Assembly: GCA_902825855.1 (NCBI GenBank)
Contig: CADECW010000053.1
Location: 1 to 47,554, forward strand
Length of the DNA: 47,554 nt
DNA from: an uncultured Rhodospirillales bacterium
GTDB lineage: Bacteria; Pseudomonadota; Alphaproteobacteria; Reyranellales; Reyranellaceae
Reading direction: 5' to 3'
A model generated the notes under the pieces. That model was not told where the DNA came from. It saw only the letters and a list, made by a program, of their open reading frames with translations, and did not search any database. The position numbers were made by a program, and so were the translations under genes. How positions within the stretch are numbered: the first letter of the stretch is position 1; every line of letters starts with the position of its first letter. Shown here piece by piece: positions 16,124 through 26,414 of this stretch.

Positions 16124-17266
16124 CTACGGCAGGTCGCGCAGGACCTCGTCGGTGTGCTCGCCGAGCTTGGGCGAGGGCCGTGCCGAGCGCGGCCGCAGGC
16201 GGTCGAAGGTGATGGGCAGGCCGACCACCTTCGGCCCGCCGCCGGGCAGCTCCTGAACGATCTCGGCGGCGGCGAACTGCGGCGTGCCGGCGAGCTCGCC
16301 GATATCGTTGACCGGTGCGCACGGCACGCCCGCCTTCTCGAAGGCCTCGATCCAGTCGGCGCGCGACTTGCCGAGCATCGCCTTTGCGATCATCGGCAGC
16401 AGCTCGTCTTTGTGTTTCACACGCGCGGCGCTCTTGGCGTACTTGGGATCGGTCGCCCACTCGGGATAGCCCAGCACCTGGGCGCAGCGCGCCCATAGCC
16501 GGTCGTTTCCCGGCGCCAGGCACAACGGCTTGCCGTCGGCCGTGTCGAAGGTCTGGTAGGGCACGATCACCGCGCCGCCTGTGCCGTGGCGCTGCGGGAT
16601 GGCGCCGCTGGCGATGTAGTTGTTGACCTGGCCTTCGACCCAGTGGACCGCCGAATCGAACAGCGAGGTGTCGACCAGGCAGCCCCGGCCCGTCTTTTCG
16701 CGCATCCTCAGCGCCGCCAGCGCCCCGATGGTGCAGAACATGCCCGTCGCCTTGTCATTGATCGACGCGCCGGCGAAGGTCGGCGGATCCTCGGCCCGGC
16801 CGGTGACCGACATCATGCCGCCGTACGCCTGCAGCAGCGGATCGAAGCCCGGCTTCATCTTGAGCGGGCCCTGGTAACCGAACGCCCAGATCGAGCAGTA
16901 GATCAGGCGTGGATGGCGCTTCAGCATGGCCTCGGGCCCGATGCCGATCTCGTCGACCACGCCCGGCCGCAGGTTCTGGATCAGGATGTCGGCCGTCTCG
17001 CAGAGCTTGTGGAGCTTGTCGATGTCGGCTGGTGATTTCAGGTCGAGGGCGACCGAGCGCTTGTTGCGGTTCTGGCTGTAGAAGTAGAGCGAGGTCACGC
17101 CGTCAGGCCCGAACGGAGGGCCCCAGATGCGCGCATCGTCGCCGCCGTCGGGCTTCTCGATTTTGATCACGTCGGCGCCCATGTCGGCCATCAGCACGCC
17201 GGCCAGCGGCCCGGCCAGCGCCTGGCCCACTTCGATCACGCGTACGCCTTCCAGTGGCAAGGTCAC
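16124..17266 (-). CDS. CaiB/BaiF family (class III) CoA-transferase 1
   Basis: Encodes 380 residues that begin LPLEGVRVIEVGQALAGPLAGVLMADMGADVIKIEKP, the standard opening of class III CoA-transferases. The region LVDTSLFDSAVHW carries the aspartate expected to form the acyl-anhydride intermediate. These enzymes move CoA between carboxylic acids, activating substrates such as oxalate, carnitine, bile acids or aromatic succinates. I chose the GTG at 17266 because AGAGGT lies five bases upstream; a longer frame to 17509 would overlap the divergent amidohydrolase and is not homologous-looking. Specificity is unknown. No partner subunit is needed in this class. Confidence 0.88.
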   Translation of the reverse strand: MTLPLEGVRVIEVGQALAGPLAGVLMADMGADVIKIEKPDGGDDARIWGPPFGPDGVTSLYFYSQNRNKRSVALDLKSPADIDKLHKLCETADILIQNLRPGVVDEIGIGPEAMLKRHPRLIYCSIWAFGYQGPLKMKPGFDPLLQAYGGMMSVTGRAEDPPTFAGASINDKATGMFCTIGALAALRMREKTGRGCLVDTSLFDSAVHWVEGQVNNYIASGAIPQRHGTGGAVIVPYQTFDTADGKPLCLAPGNDRLWARCAQVLGYPEWATDPKYAKSAARVKHKDELLPMIAKAMLGKSRADWIEAFEKAGVPCAPVNDIGELAGTPQFAAAEIVQELPGGGPKVVGLPITFDRLRPRSARPSPKLGEHTDEVLRDLP

Positions 17267-17465
17267 GGCTACCTCTTGGTTAGAGACCGGCAGGATAGAC
17301 CGAGCGGGGGAGAGAACGCGATCAGGCTCGCGCGGGAGAATCCTCTGCGGCTCGCCTGACCGCTCAGCGGAAAAACGACGTGGCGGCCGCGTGAGGTCGC
17401 CCGTACCATGCCGGTAGTCAGTGCAAGCCTGATAGATCGTCTTCCGAACCGACGGAGCGCGCGCC

Positions 17466-18614
17466 ATGCACCACAAGCTGATTTCCGGCGACAACCACAT
17501 CGATCTCACCTATTGCCCGCCCGATCTCTGGTCGTCCCAGGCGCCGGCCAAATGGAAGAAGAACGCGCCGCGCGTGGAAGAGCGCAACGACGGCGGGCAC
17601 TGGTTCGTCGACGACAAGGACCGCGGCATGTGGAACGGCGTCGGGCCGGGCTTCCTGCCTTACACCAAGGGCTCGTTCGGCCATGTCGACGAGATGAAGG
17701 ATGCGGGCTTCGAATGGGACAACTATCCCGGCGCCCAGCCGCGTCCGACGACGCCCGAGCTGCGCATCGCCGATCTCGACCGCGACGGTCTCGACAAGGA
17801 GATCATCTACGGCTGCTTGATGGTCAACGATCTGATCGACGATCCCGAGCTGCGCGTCTGGGTCAATGCCCGCTACAACGACTGGGCGGCCGACTTCGCC
17901 AGGCGTTCCGATCCCAATCGCGTCTTCCCGCTGGCCATCATCCCCAACACCGATCCCAAGGCTGCCGCGGACGAGGTGCGGCGCTGCGCCAAGATGGGCC
18001 TGAAGGGCGGCGACCTCGCCTTCAAGCGCATGAGCCTGCCGCTCTATCACCATGGCTGGTATGCGCTGTGGGAGGCCGCGGCCGAGTGCAAGTTCCCGAT
18101 CTCCTTCCATTCGACCGGCTTCAAGGCCATCCGCGCGCCCGACACGCCGGAGATGGAAAAGGAGTACTTCGTGCAGCACCGGCTGGTGCGCTCGGCGCTG
18201 TTCCAGCTCGACACGATGGAAGTGCTGGTCTCGCTGCTGGCCTCGGGCGCCTGCGAGAAGTACCCGGACTTCAACTTCGTGCTGGGCGAATCGGGTGTAA
18301 CCTGGTTGCCATATGTGTTCGACCGCCTCGACACCGAGTACCACGACCGTGCGCGCGCGCTCGGCTTCAAGATGAAGCCGTCGGACTATTTCCGCCGTCA
18401 GGGCTACGTCACGTACCAGCAGGACAAGTATCTGGAGCCGATCGTGCCCTTGATCGGAGAGGACAACATCATCTGGGGTGCGGACTACCCGCATCCTGAC
18501 TGCATCTGGCCGAAGTCGCGCGAGACCCTGCGCGAGAACCTTGCAGGCTTCTCCGACAGCGTGCAGAAGAAGATCGTCCACGACAACGTGGCGAGACTTT
18601 ACGGACTGAACTGA
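17466..18614 (+). CDS. Amidohydrolase family protein (ACMSD/amidohydrolase 2-like)
   Basis: Encodes 382 residues. It opens ISGDNHIDL, the metal-binding strand of the TIM-barrel amidohydrolase superfamily, and ends with NIIWGADYPHPDCIWP, which supplies the late catalytic aspartate. Between these, GLKGGDLAFKR and ISFHSTGF supply further barrel strands. The WGADYPH ending places it with the amidohydrolase-2 group (ACMSD, 4-oxalomesaconate hydratase, decarboxylases of aromatic acids). The reaction is most often hydrolysis or non-oxidative decarboxylation in aromatic degradation. It begins a plus-strand group with a small unknown protein and a LysE-type exporter and is divergent from CoA-transferase 1. 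Confidence 0.85.
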   Translation: MHHKLISGDNHIDLTYCPPDLWSSQAPAKWKKNAPRVEERNDGGHWFVDDKDRGMWNGVGPGFLPYTKGSFGHVDEMKDAGFEWDNYPGAQPRPTTPELRIADLDRDGLDKEIIYGCLMVNDLIDDPELRVWVNARYNDWAADFARRSDPNRVFPLAIIPNTDPKAAADEVRRCAKMGLKGGDLAFKRMSLPLYHHGWYALWEAAAECKFPISFHSTGFKAIRAPDTPEMEKEYFVQHRLVRSALFQLDTMEVLVSLLASGACEKYPDFNFVLGESGVTWLPYVFDRLDTEYHDRARALGFKMKPSDYFRRQGYVTYQQDKYLEPIVPLIGEDNIIWGADYPHPDCIWPKSRETLRENLAGFSDSVQKKIVHDNVARLYGLN

Positions 18615-18621
18615 AGACACG

Positions 18622-18882
18622 ATGACGATCCAGTATTTTGCGCGCGTGAAATCCGCTGAGGACCACGAAGCTTTTCAGCGGATCGTTCGGCACTATCCGT
18701 CGTGCAGCTTCGAGGAATGGCATTTCCGCGAGGCCAAGAAGATGGCCGACTGGAAGGCGCGCCGGCATGCCGTGAAGATGGTCGACGTCACGCCGGCCGA
18801 GTTCAAGACGTACTGCGAGAAGACCAAGGCGAAGCCTGACCTGACGACGTTCCTGAAGTTCCTGAGCGACAAGGCGTTCTAG
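18622..18882 (+). CDS. Small protein of unknown function
   Basis: Encodes 86 residues. I do not recognise a family. The sequence is soluble, rich in Lys, Phe and Glu, has two cysteines (in PSCSFEEW and TYCEKT) and no signal peptide or membrane segment. Helical character is suggested by REAKKMADWKARRHAV and FLKFLSDKAF. It starts 7 bp after the amidohydrolase stop and is followed 4 bp later by the LysE-like gene, so it is almost certainly co-transcribed and real. The tight packing suggests a function tied to one of those neighbours. Confidence 0.65.
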   Translation: MTIQYFARVKSAEDHEAFQRIVRHYPSCSFEEWHFREAKKMADWKARRHAVKMVDVTPAEFKTYCEKTKAKPDLTTFLKFLSDKAF

Positions 18883-18886
18883 ACGC

Positions 18887-19519
18887 GTGGTCGATCTCTC
18901 GACCCTGGCGCTCTTCGGCGTCGCCGCGTTGGCGCTGACGATGAGCCCGGGTCCCGACATGCTGCTGATCGCATCACGCAGTGCCAGTCAGGGCCGCGTC
19001 TCGGGCTTTGCCACCCTGGCCGGCATCCAGGCCGGCACTTATTGCCACGCGCTGGCGGCGGCACTTGGCCTGTCGCAACTCTTTCTTGTCGTGCCGGTCG
19101 CCTACGACGTCGTGCGCTACGCCGGCGCGGCCTATCTGCTGTGGCTCGCCTGGAAGACCTTCCGTTCGGATGGCACGGTGGCCGCGCCGACCGCTGGCCT
19201 GCGCCATCGTCCGATCGGCGTCATGTTTCGTCAGGGTCTGTTCACGAACCTGCTGAACCCGAAGATGGCGCTGTTCGTGCTGGCGCTGTTCCAGCAATTC
19301 GTCCGGCCGGAGTCGGGCTCGGTTGCCCTGCAGATCCTGGTGCTGGCGACGGTGCTGAACGCGATCGGCCTGGTGGTGAACGGCGTCGTCATCCTGACGG
19401 CGAGTCGCCTCGGCCGCCTGTTCTCCGGCCGGGGCCGCTGGCGGCGCCTGCCGCAGATGCTGCTGGCGACGGTGTTCGCTGGCCTCGCGGTCCGGCTGGC
19501 GTTCGACAGCCGGCGCTGA
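18887..19519 (+). CDS. LysE/RhtB family amino-acid exporter
   Basis: Encodes 210 residues with about six hydrophobic segments. The opening LFGVAALALTMSPGPDMLLIASRSASQGRVSGF is the diagnostic first motif of LysE/RhtB exporters, and FRQGLFTNLLNPKMALFVLALFQQFV is the second. These inner-membrane proteins expel amino acids or related small molecules such as homoserine lactones, threonine or lysine; the cargo here is unknown. The start is a GTG at 18887, four bases after the preceding stop; no typical Shine-Dalgarno is obvious, which suggests translational coupling. It converges with the GST gene, only 2 bp away. Confidence 0.9.
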   Translation: MVDLSTLALFGVAALALTMSPGPDMLLIASRSASQGRVSGFATLAGIQAGTYCHALAAALGLSQLFLVVPVAYDVVRYAGAAYLLWLAWKTFRSDGTVAAPTAGLRHRPIGVMFRQGLFTNLLNPKMALFVLALFQQFVRPESGSVALQILVLATVLNAIGLVVNGVVILTASRLGRLFSGRGRWRRLPQMLLATVFAGLAVRLAFDSRR

Positions 19520-19521
19520 CG

Positions 19522-20190
19522 CTACTTCATCTCGTAGCCTTCGATCAGCCAGGGCTCGTTCTTGGCGGCGTCGACCCATTCCTTCATCGGCGCGTGGCCG
19601 AGAATCGCCTTGCAGTAGGCGTCGGTGTCGGAATCCATCGGCACGGCGTAGGTCTTGAGCCGCGTCACCACCGGCGCATACATGGCGTCGGCGGCGGTGA
19701 ACTGACCGAACAGGAAGCCGTCGTCCTTGGGGGCGGCGCCGGCAAAGCGCTTGCGGCAGTCGCGCCACATCGAGGTGATGCGCTCGATCTCGGAGCGCAC
19801 AGCGGACGTCATGCCCTTGCCCGGGTACGACGCACGGATGTTCATCGGCATGTTGTTGCGCAGTTCGAGAAAGCCCGCATGCATCTCGGTCGAGATCGAG
19901 CGGGCATGAGCGCGCGCCGCCACGGCGGCCGGCCACAACACCGCTTCGGGCTTGAGGTCGTTGAGGTATTCCCCGATGGCGAGCGATTCCCACACCGCCA
20001 GGCCGCGATGCAGCAGCACCGGCACGCGGCCCGAGGGCGAGTGCTTGCGGATGGTCGGCTGCGTTTCCGGCAGATCGAGCGGCACGACGATCTCGTCGAA
20101 CTCGATGCCGGCGGCCTTGGCCATCAGCCAGCCGCGCAACGACCATGAAGAATAGTTCTTGTTGCCGATCACCAGCGTGAAGTCGGCCAT
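19522..20190 (-). CDS. Glutathione S-transferase family protein
   Basis: Encodes 222 residues. The N-terminal thioredoxin-like domain begins FTLVIGNKNYSSWSLRGWL, with Ser/Tyr candidates for activating glutathione, and contains PSGRVPVLLHRGLAVWESLAIGEYL, the cis-proline and glutathione gamma-Glu binding region. The C-terminal helical domain carries LFGQFTAADAMYAPVVTRL, the conserved GST N-capping motif. The YSSWSLR opening matches a bacterial subgroup rather than classic beta GSTs. The ATG at 20190 follows AAGGAGGG closely and was preferred over an in-frame start at 20241. It is divergent from the aminopeptidase gene, about 60 bp away. Confidence 0.9.
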   Translation of the reverse strand: MADFTLVIGNKNYSSWSLRGWLMAKAAGIEFDEIVVPLDLPETQPTIRKHSPSGRVPVLLHRGLAVWESLAIGEYLNDLKPEAVLWPAAVAARAHARSISTEMHAGFLELRNNMPMNIRASYPGKGMTSAVRSEIERITSMWRDCRKRFAGAAPKDDGFLFGQFTAADAMYAPVVTRLKTYAVPMDSDTDAYCKAILGHAPMKEWVDAAKNEPWLIEGYEMK

Positions 20191-20250
20191 ACGCCCTCCT
20201 TGCCAGCGCAGCACTTTGGCCGGCAATGTTAACCGTTCCACTACAGATTC

Positions 20251-21645
20251 GTGAGCATGTCCATGGCGCTGCCTTTCGTCGACCGGTCATCTTCTTCATT
20301 GCCCATACAGATTGTCGGACAATCGTCATGGCGTAAGTGGCTCAAGGAGCAGAGCGCGGCGCGCCGCGGCTGGCTCGAATCGACGGGCGTCACCGGCAAG
20401 GCGGGCGATCTCGCCGTGCTGCCGGGCCGAGACGGCAAAGCCGCGGGTGCAGTGCTTGTGCTGTCAGCCCGGCCCAGCCTCTGGGACTTCGGCGCGCTCG
20501 CGACCCGGCTGCCTGCGGGCACGTGGCGGCTCGCCTCCGACACCGCACCGGTCTCGCCGACCGATGCCGCCGTGGCGATCGGACTCGGCGCCTGGCGCTT
20601 CGACCGCTATCGGACCAACAAGGGCAGGTCGGGCGCGGTCAAGGTCCTGTGGCCGCAGGGCGCCGACAAGGCGCGCGCTACAGCGATGATCGAGGCGATC
20701 TCGATGGCGCGCGATCTCATCACCACGCCGTCATCCGACATGGGTCCGGCCGAGCTCGCCGCCGCCGCGCAGGAACTTGCCAAGACGCACAAGGCCAGGA
20801 TCAAGGTGATCGTGGGCGACGATCTCCTGAAGCAGAACTATCCGATGGTGCACGCGGTCGGCCGCGCCAGCACGCGTGCGCCGCGCCTGATCGACCTGAC
20901 GTGGGGAAAGGACGGCGACCCCAAGGTGACGCTGGTCGGCAAGGGCGTCTGTTTCGACACCGGCGGCCTCGACCTCAAGCCGGCGAGCGGCATGCTGATG
21001 ATGAAGAAAGACATGGGCGGGGCTGCAACCATGATGGCGGTGGCGGCGATGGTGATGGCTGCGAACTTGCCGGTGCGGCTCAGGCTTCTGGTGCCGGCGG
21101 TCGAGAACAGCGTCTCGGGAAACGCCTTCCGGCCGATGGACGTAGTGCCGACGCGCAAGGGCATCACCGTCGAGATCGGCAACACCGACGCCGAGGGCCG
21201 CCTCATCCTGTGCGATGCCCTGCACGAGGGCGCGTCGGAGAAGCCCACCATGATGGTCGATTGCGCCACGCTTACAGGCGCGGCGCGCGTGGCGCTGGGC
21301 ACCGATCTGCCGGCGCTGTTCTGCAACGACGATGCCCTGGCCGACGATCTCCTGGAGGCAGGCAAGGCGGTGACCGACCCGATGTGGCGCATGCCTTTGT
21401 TCGCGGGCTACCGTCGCCTGCTCGACAGCAAGGTCGCCGACATCAACAACGCGCCGGGCGTGGCCTTTGGCGGCGCCATCACGGCGGCGCTCTACCTGCA
21501 GGAGTTCGTTCCCGACGACGTGCCGTGGGCACATTTCGACATGATGGCTTGGAACAACGCCACTCGCCCCGGTCGCCCCGAAGGCGGCGAGGCGCAGGCG
21601 GCCCGGGCGATCTTCGCGGCAATCGAGAAGCGGATCGCGAACTAA
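20251..21645 (+). CDS. M17 leucyl aminopeptidase family protein
   Basis: Encodes up to 464 residues of the M17 aminopeptidases, hexameric enzymes with two zinc or manganese ions that remove N-terminal residues. The catalytic half shows VGKGVCFDTGGLDLKP (metal-binding Lys and Asp), KKDMGGAA (Lys and Asp), and the family signature NTDAEGRL at 311-318 with Asp, Glu and Arg. The N-terminal half is the less conserved regulatory domain. GTG (20251), ATG (20257) and ATG (20263) are all in frame with no clear ribosome-binding site, so the exact start is open. The stop lies 1 bp from the convergent GhrA-like gene. Confidence 0.9.
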   Translation: MSMSMALPFVDRSSSSLPIQIVGQSSWRKWLKEQSAARRGWLESTGVTGKAGDLAVLPGRDGKAAGAVLVLSARPSLWDFGALATRLPAGTWRLASDTAPVSPTDAAVAIGLGAWRFDRYRTNKGRSGAVKVLWPQGADKARATAMIEAISMARDLITTPSSDMGPAELAAAAQELAKTHKARIKVIVGDDLLKQNYPMVHAVGRASTRAPRLIDLTWGKDGDPKVTLVGKGVCFDTGGLDLKPASGMLMMKKDMGGAATMMAVAAMVMAANLPVRLRLLVPAVENSVSGNAFRPMDVVPTRKGITVEIGNTDAEGRLILCDALHEGASEKPTMMVDCATLTGAARVALGTDLPALFCNDDALADDLLEAGKAVTDPMWRMPLFAGYRRLLDSKVADINNAPGVAFGGAITAALYLQEFVPDDVPWAHFDMMAWNNATRPGRPEGGEAQAARAIFAAIEKRIAN

Positions 21646-21646
21646 A

Positions 21647-22582
21647 CTAATATCCGGTCTTCGGATCGACCGTGTTGATCAGCGGCCGGCCGCTGCGCAG
21701 GCGCTTGATGTTCTCGATGATCCCCGGCGAGGCCGTGCGCGGGTTGGTGGCGCCGGCGATGTGCGGTGTCACCTGGACCTTGGGATGGGTCCAGTAGCGA
21801 TGGTCGGCCGGCAGCGGCTCGGTGTTGAACACGTCGAGCGTTGCGCCGGCGAGATGGCCCGAATCGAGCGCCGCCAGCAGTGCCTCGTCGACGACGTGGC
21901 CGCCGCGCGCCATGTTGATGAAATAAGCATCCTTGGGCAGCCGCGCGAAGGCCGCGGCATCGAGAATGCCGCGCGTGTCGCGCGTCAAGGGCAGGACATC
22001 GACCAGGATGTCGGTGCGCGCCAGGAACTCCTCGAAGCCGTCCTTGCCGTGGAAGGTCTCGATATTGGGCAGCGTCCGGGCCGTGCGGCTCCAGCCCGCC
22101 GTCGGAAAGCCCAGCGTTGCGAACTTCCTGGCGGTGTCCTGGCCGATCGTGCCCAGGCCCATCACGCCGACGCGGCGATGGATGGTGTCGACGAAGTCTA
22201 GCGGCTTCCACTCTTTCACGCGCTGGCTCGCGGCGTACTTGTCGATGTCGCGATGATGGCGCAGCGCCCAGAAGATCGCGTATTCGCTCATCTGGCCGAC
22301 CAGCCCGTCGTCCATGATGCGCACGATCGGCACATCGGCGGGCAATTTGTCGTCGGCCAGCAGATGGTCGACGCCCATGCCGAGCGACACGATCAGCTTG
22401 ATGTTCTTGAACGAGGCGATCAGCCCGCGGTCCGGCTTCCAGGCCAGGGCGATTTCGATATCGTCGGTGTTTCCGAGGTTGCCGAGGGTGCGGTAGTCGA
22501 TCGGACCGAACGCCTCTTCGAGAACCTTCTTCCAGTGCAAGCCGTCGGTATCGCGGCTGATGTAGGCGATTGCGTGTGGCAC
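21647..22582 (-). CDS. D-2-hydroxyacid dehydrogenase (glyoxylate/hydroxypyruvate reductase A-like)
   Basis: Encodes 311 residues. The NAD(P)-binding motif GLGTIG is at 142-147, in GVMGLGTIGQDTARKFATLGF. Catalytic groups are visible as the Arg of INMARGG, Glu of NTEPLP and His of VTPHIAG. Length and the early IVSLGMGVDHLL resemble GhrA, which reduces glyoxylate and hydroxypyruvate with NADPH. It is the last gene of the minus-strand run and starts 46 bp after yejF, so it may be expressed with the peptide importer. Exact substrate is unproven. Confidence 0.85.
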   Translation of the reverse strand: MPHAIAYISRDTDGLHWKKVLEEAFGPIDYRTLGNLGNTDDIEIALAWKPDRGLIASFKNIKLIVSLGMGVDHLLADDKLPADVPIVRIMDDGLVGQMSEYAIFWALRHHRDIDKYAASQRVKEWKPLDFVDTIHRRVGVMGLGTIGQDTARKFATLGFPTAGWSRTARTLPNIETFHGKDGFEEFLARTDILVDVLPLTRDTRGILDAAAFARLPKDAYFINMARGGHVVDEALLAALDSGHLAGATLDVFNTEPLPADHRYWTHPKVQVTPHIAGATNPRTASPGIIENIKRLRSGRPLINTVDPKTGY

Positions 22583-22628
22583 GTCTCACATTACTTCGAC
22601 AGCGCCCGCGGGTCGAGCCGGACGCAGA

Positions 22629-24259
<1,631 letters not shown>

Positions 24260-24263
<4 letters not shown>

Positions 24264-25279
24264 GCCAGCACCTTGCGCGGATTGAAGGCGTCGCGCACGG
24301 CCTCGCCGATGAACACCAGCAGCGACAGCATGAGCGCGATGATGATGAAGCCGGTGAAGGCAAGCCACGGCGCGTTGAGGTTGTTCTTGCCCTGCAGCAA
24401 GAGCTCGCCCAGCGACGGCGAGCCGACCGGCAGGCCGAACCCCAGGAAGTCGAGCGACGTCAGGGTGGTGACGGAGCCCGCCAGGATGAAGGGCAGGTAG
24501 GTGAGGCTGGCAGTCATGGCGTTGGGAAGGATGTGCCGGAACATGATGCGCGCGTCCATCATACCCAGCGCCCGGGCGGCCCGGACATAGTCGAAATTGC
24601 GTCCGCGCAGGAACTCGGCCCGCACCAGCCCGACCAGGGCCATCCAGCTGAACAACAGCATGATGCCCAGGAGCACCCAGAAGCCGGGTTGGATGAAACT
24701 CGCCAGGATGATCAGGAGGTAGAGTGTCGGCATGCTCGACCAGACCTCCATGAAACGCTGGATCGAGAGGTCGGTCAGGCCGCCGAAGTAGCCCTGCACG
24801 GCCCCCGCCACGACGCCGACGAGCGAGGAGAGCAGGGTCAGCGCCAGGCCGAACAGCACGGAGATGCGGAAGCCGTAGATCAGGCGGGCCAGCACGTCGC
24901 GTGCCTGGTCGTCGGTGCCGAGCGGATGTTGCCATGACGGCGGCTGGAGGGCGCGGCGCTCCTCGCCCTTCAGGACGGTGTTGTAGCTGTAGGGGATCGG
25001 CGGCCACAGGATCCAGCCCTTGGCCTCGATCAGCTTCTTCACCTCGGGGTCGGTGTAGACGGTGTTGGTCGGGAAATCGCCGCCGAACGTCGTCTCGGGG
25101 TAGTCGCGCAGCATCGGCGAGTAGAGCGCGCCATCGTACCAGACCACGATCGGTCGGTCGTTGGCCAGGACTTCGGCGAACAGCGACAGGAAGAACAGCA
25201 GCCCGAACACCGCCAGCGAATAGACGCCGCGTTTGGACGAGCGGAAGGCGGCCAGCCGGCGGCGATTGAGCGGGGTCAT
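24260..25279 (-). CDS. yejE: YejE-like ABC transporter permease
   Basis: Encodes 339 residues. An N-terminal membrane segment (GVYSLAVFGLLFFLSLFAEV) is followed by the large periplasmic loop typical of YejE, with DYPETTFGGDFPTNTVYTDP. Five further membrane segments carry the permease EAA region RAARALGMMDARIMFRHILPNA and end in FNPRKVLA. This loop-plus-channel arrangement distinguishes YejE from DppC. Start and stop overlap the neighbouring yejB and yejF frames (TGATG at 25279, ATGA at 24260), so the three subunits are translationally coupled and would be made in fixed ratio. Confidence 0.93.
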
Positions 25280-26379
25280 CAGCCGCGCGCCTCGAAGTCG
25301 ATGCGCGGGTCGACGATGGTGTACATGATGTCGCCCAGGATGCCCATGACCAGGCCGATCAGGCCGAAGAAGTAGAGCGTTCCGAACATGATCGGATAGT
25401 CGCGGTTCAGTGCCGATTCGAAGCCGAGCAGCCCGATGCCGTCGAGCGAGAAGATCACCTCGATGAGGAGCGAGCCGGTGAACAGGATGCTGATGAAGGC
25501 GCCGGGGAAGCCCGCGATGACGATCAGCATGGCGTTGCGGAAGATGTGGCCGTAGAGCACGCGGCGCTCCTCCAGCCCCTTGGCGCGCGCCGTCAGCACG
25601 TACTGCTTGTGAATCTCCTCGAGGAAGGAGTTCTTGGTCAGGAAGGTCAGCGTGGCGAAGCCGCCGATCACCATCGCGCCGATCGGCAGCGCCATGTGCC
25701 AGAAGTAGTCGAGCAGCTTGTCGACCGGCCCCAGCGAGCTCCAGTCGTCGGATACCAGGCCGCGCAGCGGGAAGATCTTGAGGTAGCTGCCGCCCGCGAA
25801 CAGCACGACCAGCAGGAGCGCGAACAGGAAACCCGGAATGGCGTTCAGCACGATCAGCGTCGTCGAGCTCGAAACGTCGAAGCGCGAGCCGTCGCGCACC
25901 GCCTTGGCGATGCCGAGCGGGATCGAGATGAAGTAGATCAGCAACGTCGTCCACAGGCCGAGCGAGATCGACACCGGCATCTTCTCGATCACCAGGTCGA
26001 CCACCTTCTTGTTGCGGAAGAAGCTCTCGCCGAAATCGAAGAACAGGTAGTTCTTCATCATCAGGAGGAAGCGCTCGCCGATCGGCTTGTCGAAGCCGTA
26101 CATCTTCTCGATGCGCTCGATCAGTTCCTTGGGCAGGCCGCGCGCGCCGCGATAGGCGCCGCCACCCGAGCTGTCGGCCGAGGCGCTGCGCACCGTCTCG
26201 CCGCCGGTAGCGCTGCCCGAGAAGCGCTCGGTGGCGTCGACCGCCGTGCCCTGGATTTGCGATATCATCTGCTCGACCGGCCCGCCGGGGGCGGCCTGGA
26301 TGACGAAGAAGTTGATGACCATGATGCCGAGCAGCGTCGGAATCACCAGCATCAGGCGTCGCAGGATATAGGCAGCCAT
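25279..26379 (-). CDS. yejB: YejB-like ABC transporter permease
   Basis: Encodes 366 residues. It begins [34 protein letters not shown], the first membrane segment of dipeptide-type permeases, then a YejB-like loop including [30 protein letters not shown]. Five later segments contain the EAA motif, [23 protein letters not shown]. It pairs with YejE to form the inner-membrane channel. Between residues 45 and 75 there is a Ser/Gly/Thr-rich linker. It follows yejA by 35 bp and its stop overlaps the yejE start by one base. Confidence 0.93.
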   Translation of the reverse strand: MAAYILRRLMLVIPTLLGIMVINFFVIQAAPGGPVEQMISQIQGTAVDATERFSGSATGGETVRSASADSSGGGAYRGARGLPKELIERIEKMYGFDKPIGERFLLMMKNYLFFDFGESFFRNKKVVDLVIEKMPVSISLGLWTTLLIYFISIPLGIAKAVRDGSRFDVSSSTTLIVLNAIPGFLFALLLVVLFAGGSYLKIFPLRGLVSDDWSSLGPVDKLLDYFWHMALPIGAMVIGGFATLTFLTKNSFLEEIHKQYVLTARAKGLEERRVLYGHIFRNAMLIVIAGFPGAFISILFTGSLLIEVIFSLDGIGLLGFESALNRDYPIMFGTLYFFGLIGLVMGILGDIMYTIVDPRIDFEARG

Positions 26380-26414
26380 CAGGAGCTACGCCGTCGTCAC
26401 GACCGACGAAATGC

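Noticed and set aside
17267..17509. N-terminal extension of CoA-transferase 1
   Set aside because: The added 81 residues have no family similarity and overlap the divergent amidohydrolase start; a GTG with a good ribosome-binding site exists at 17266.
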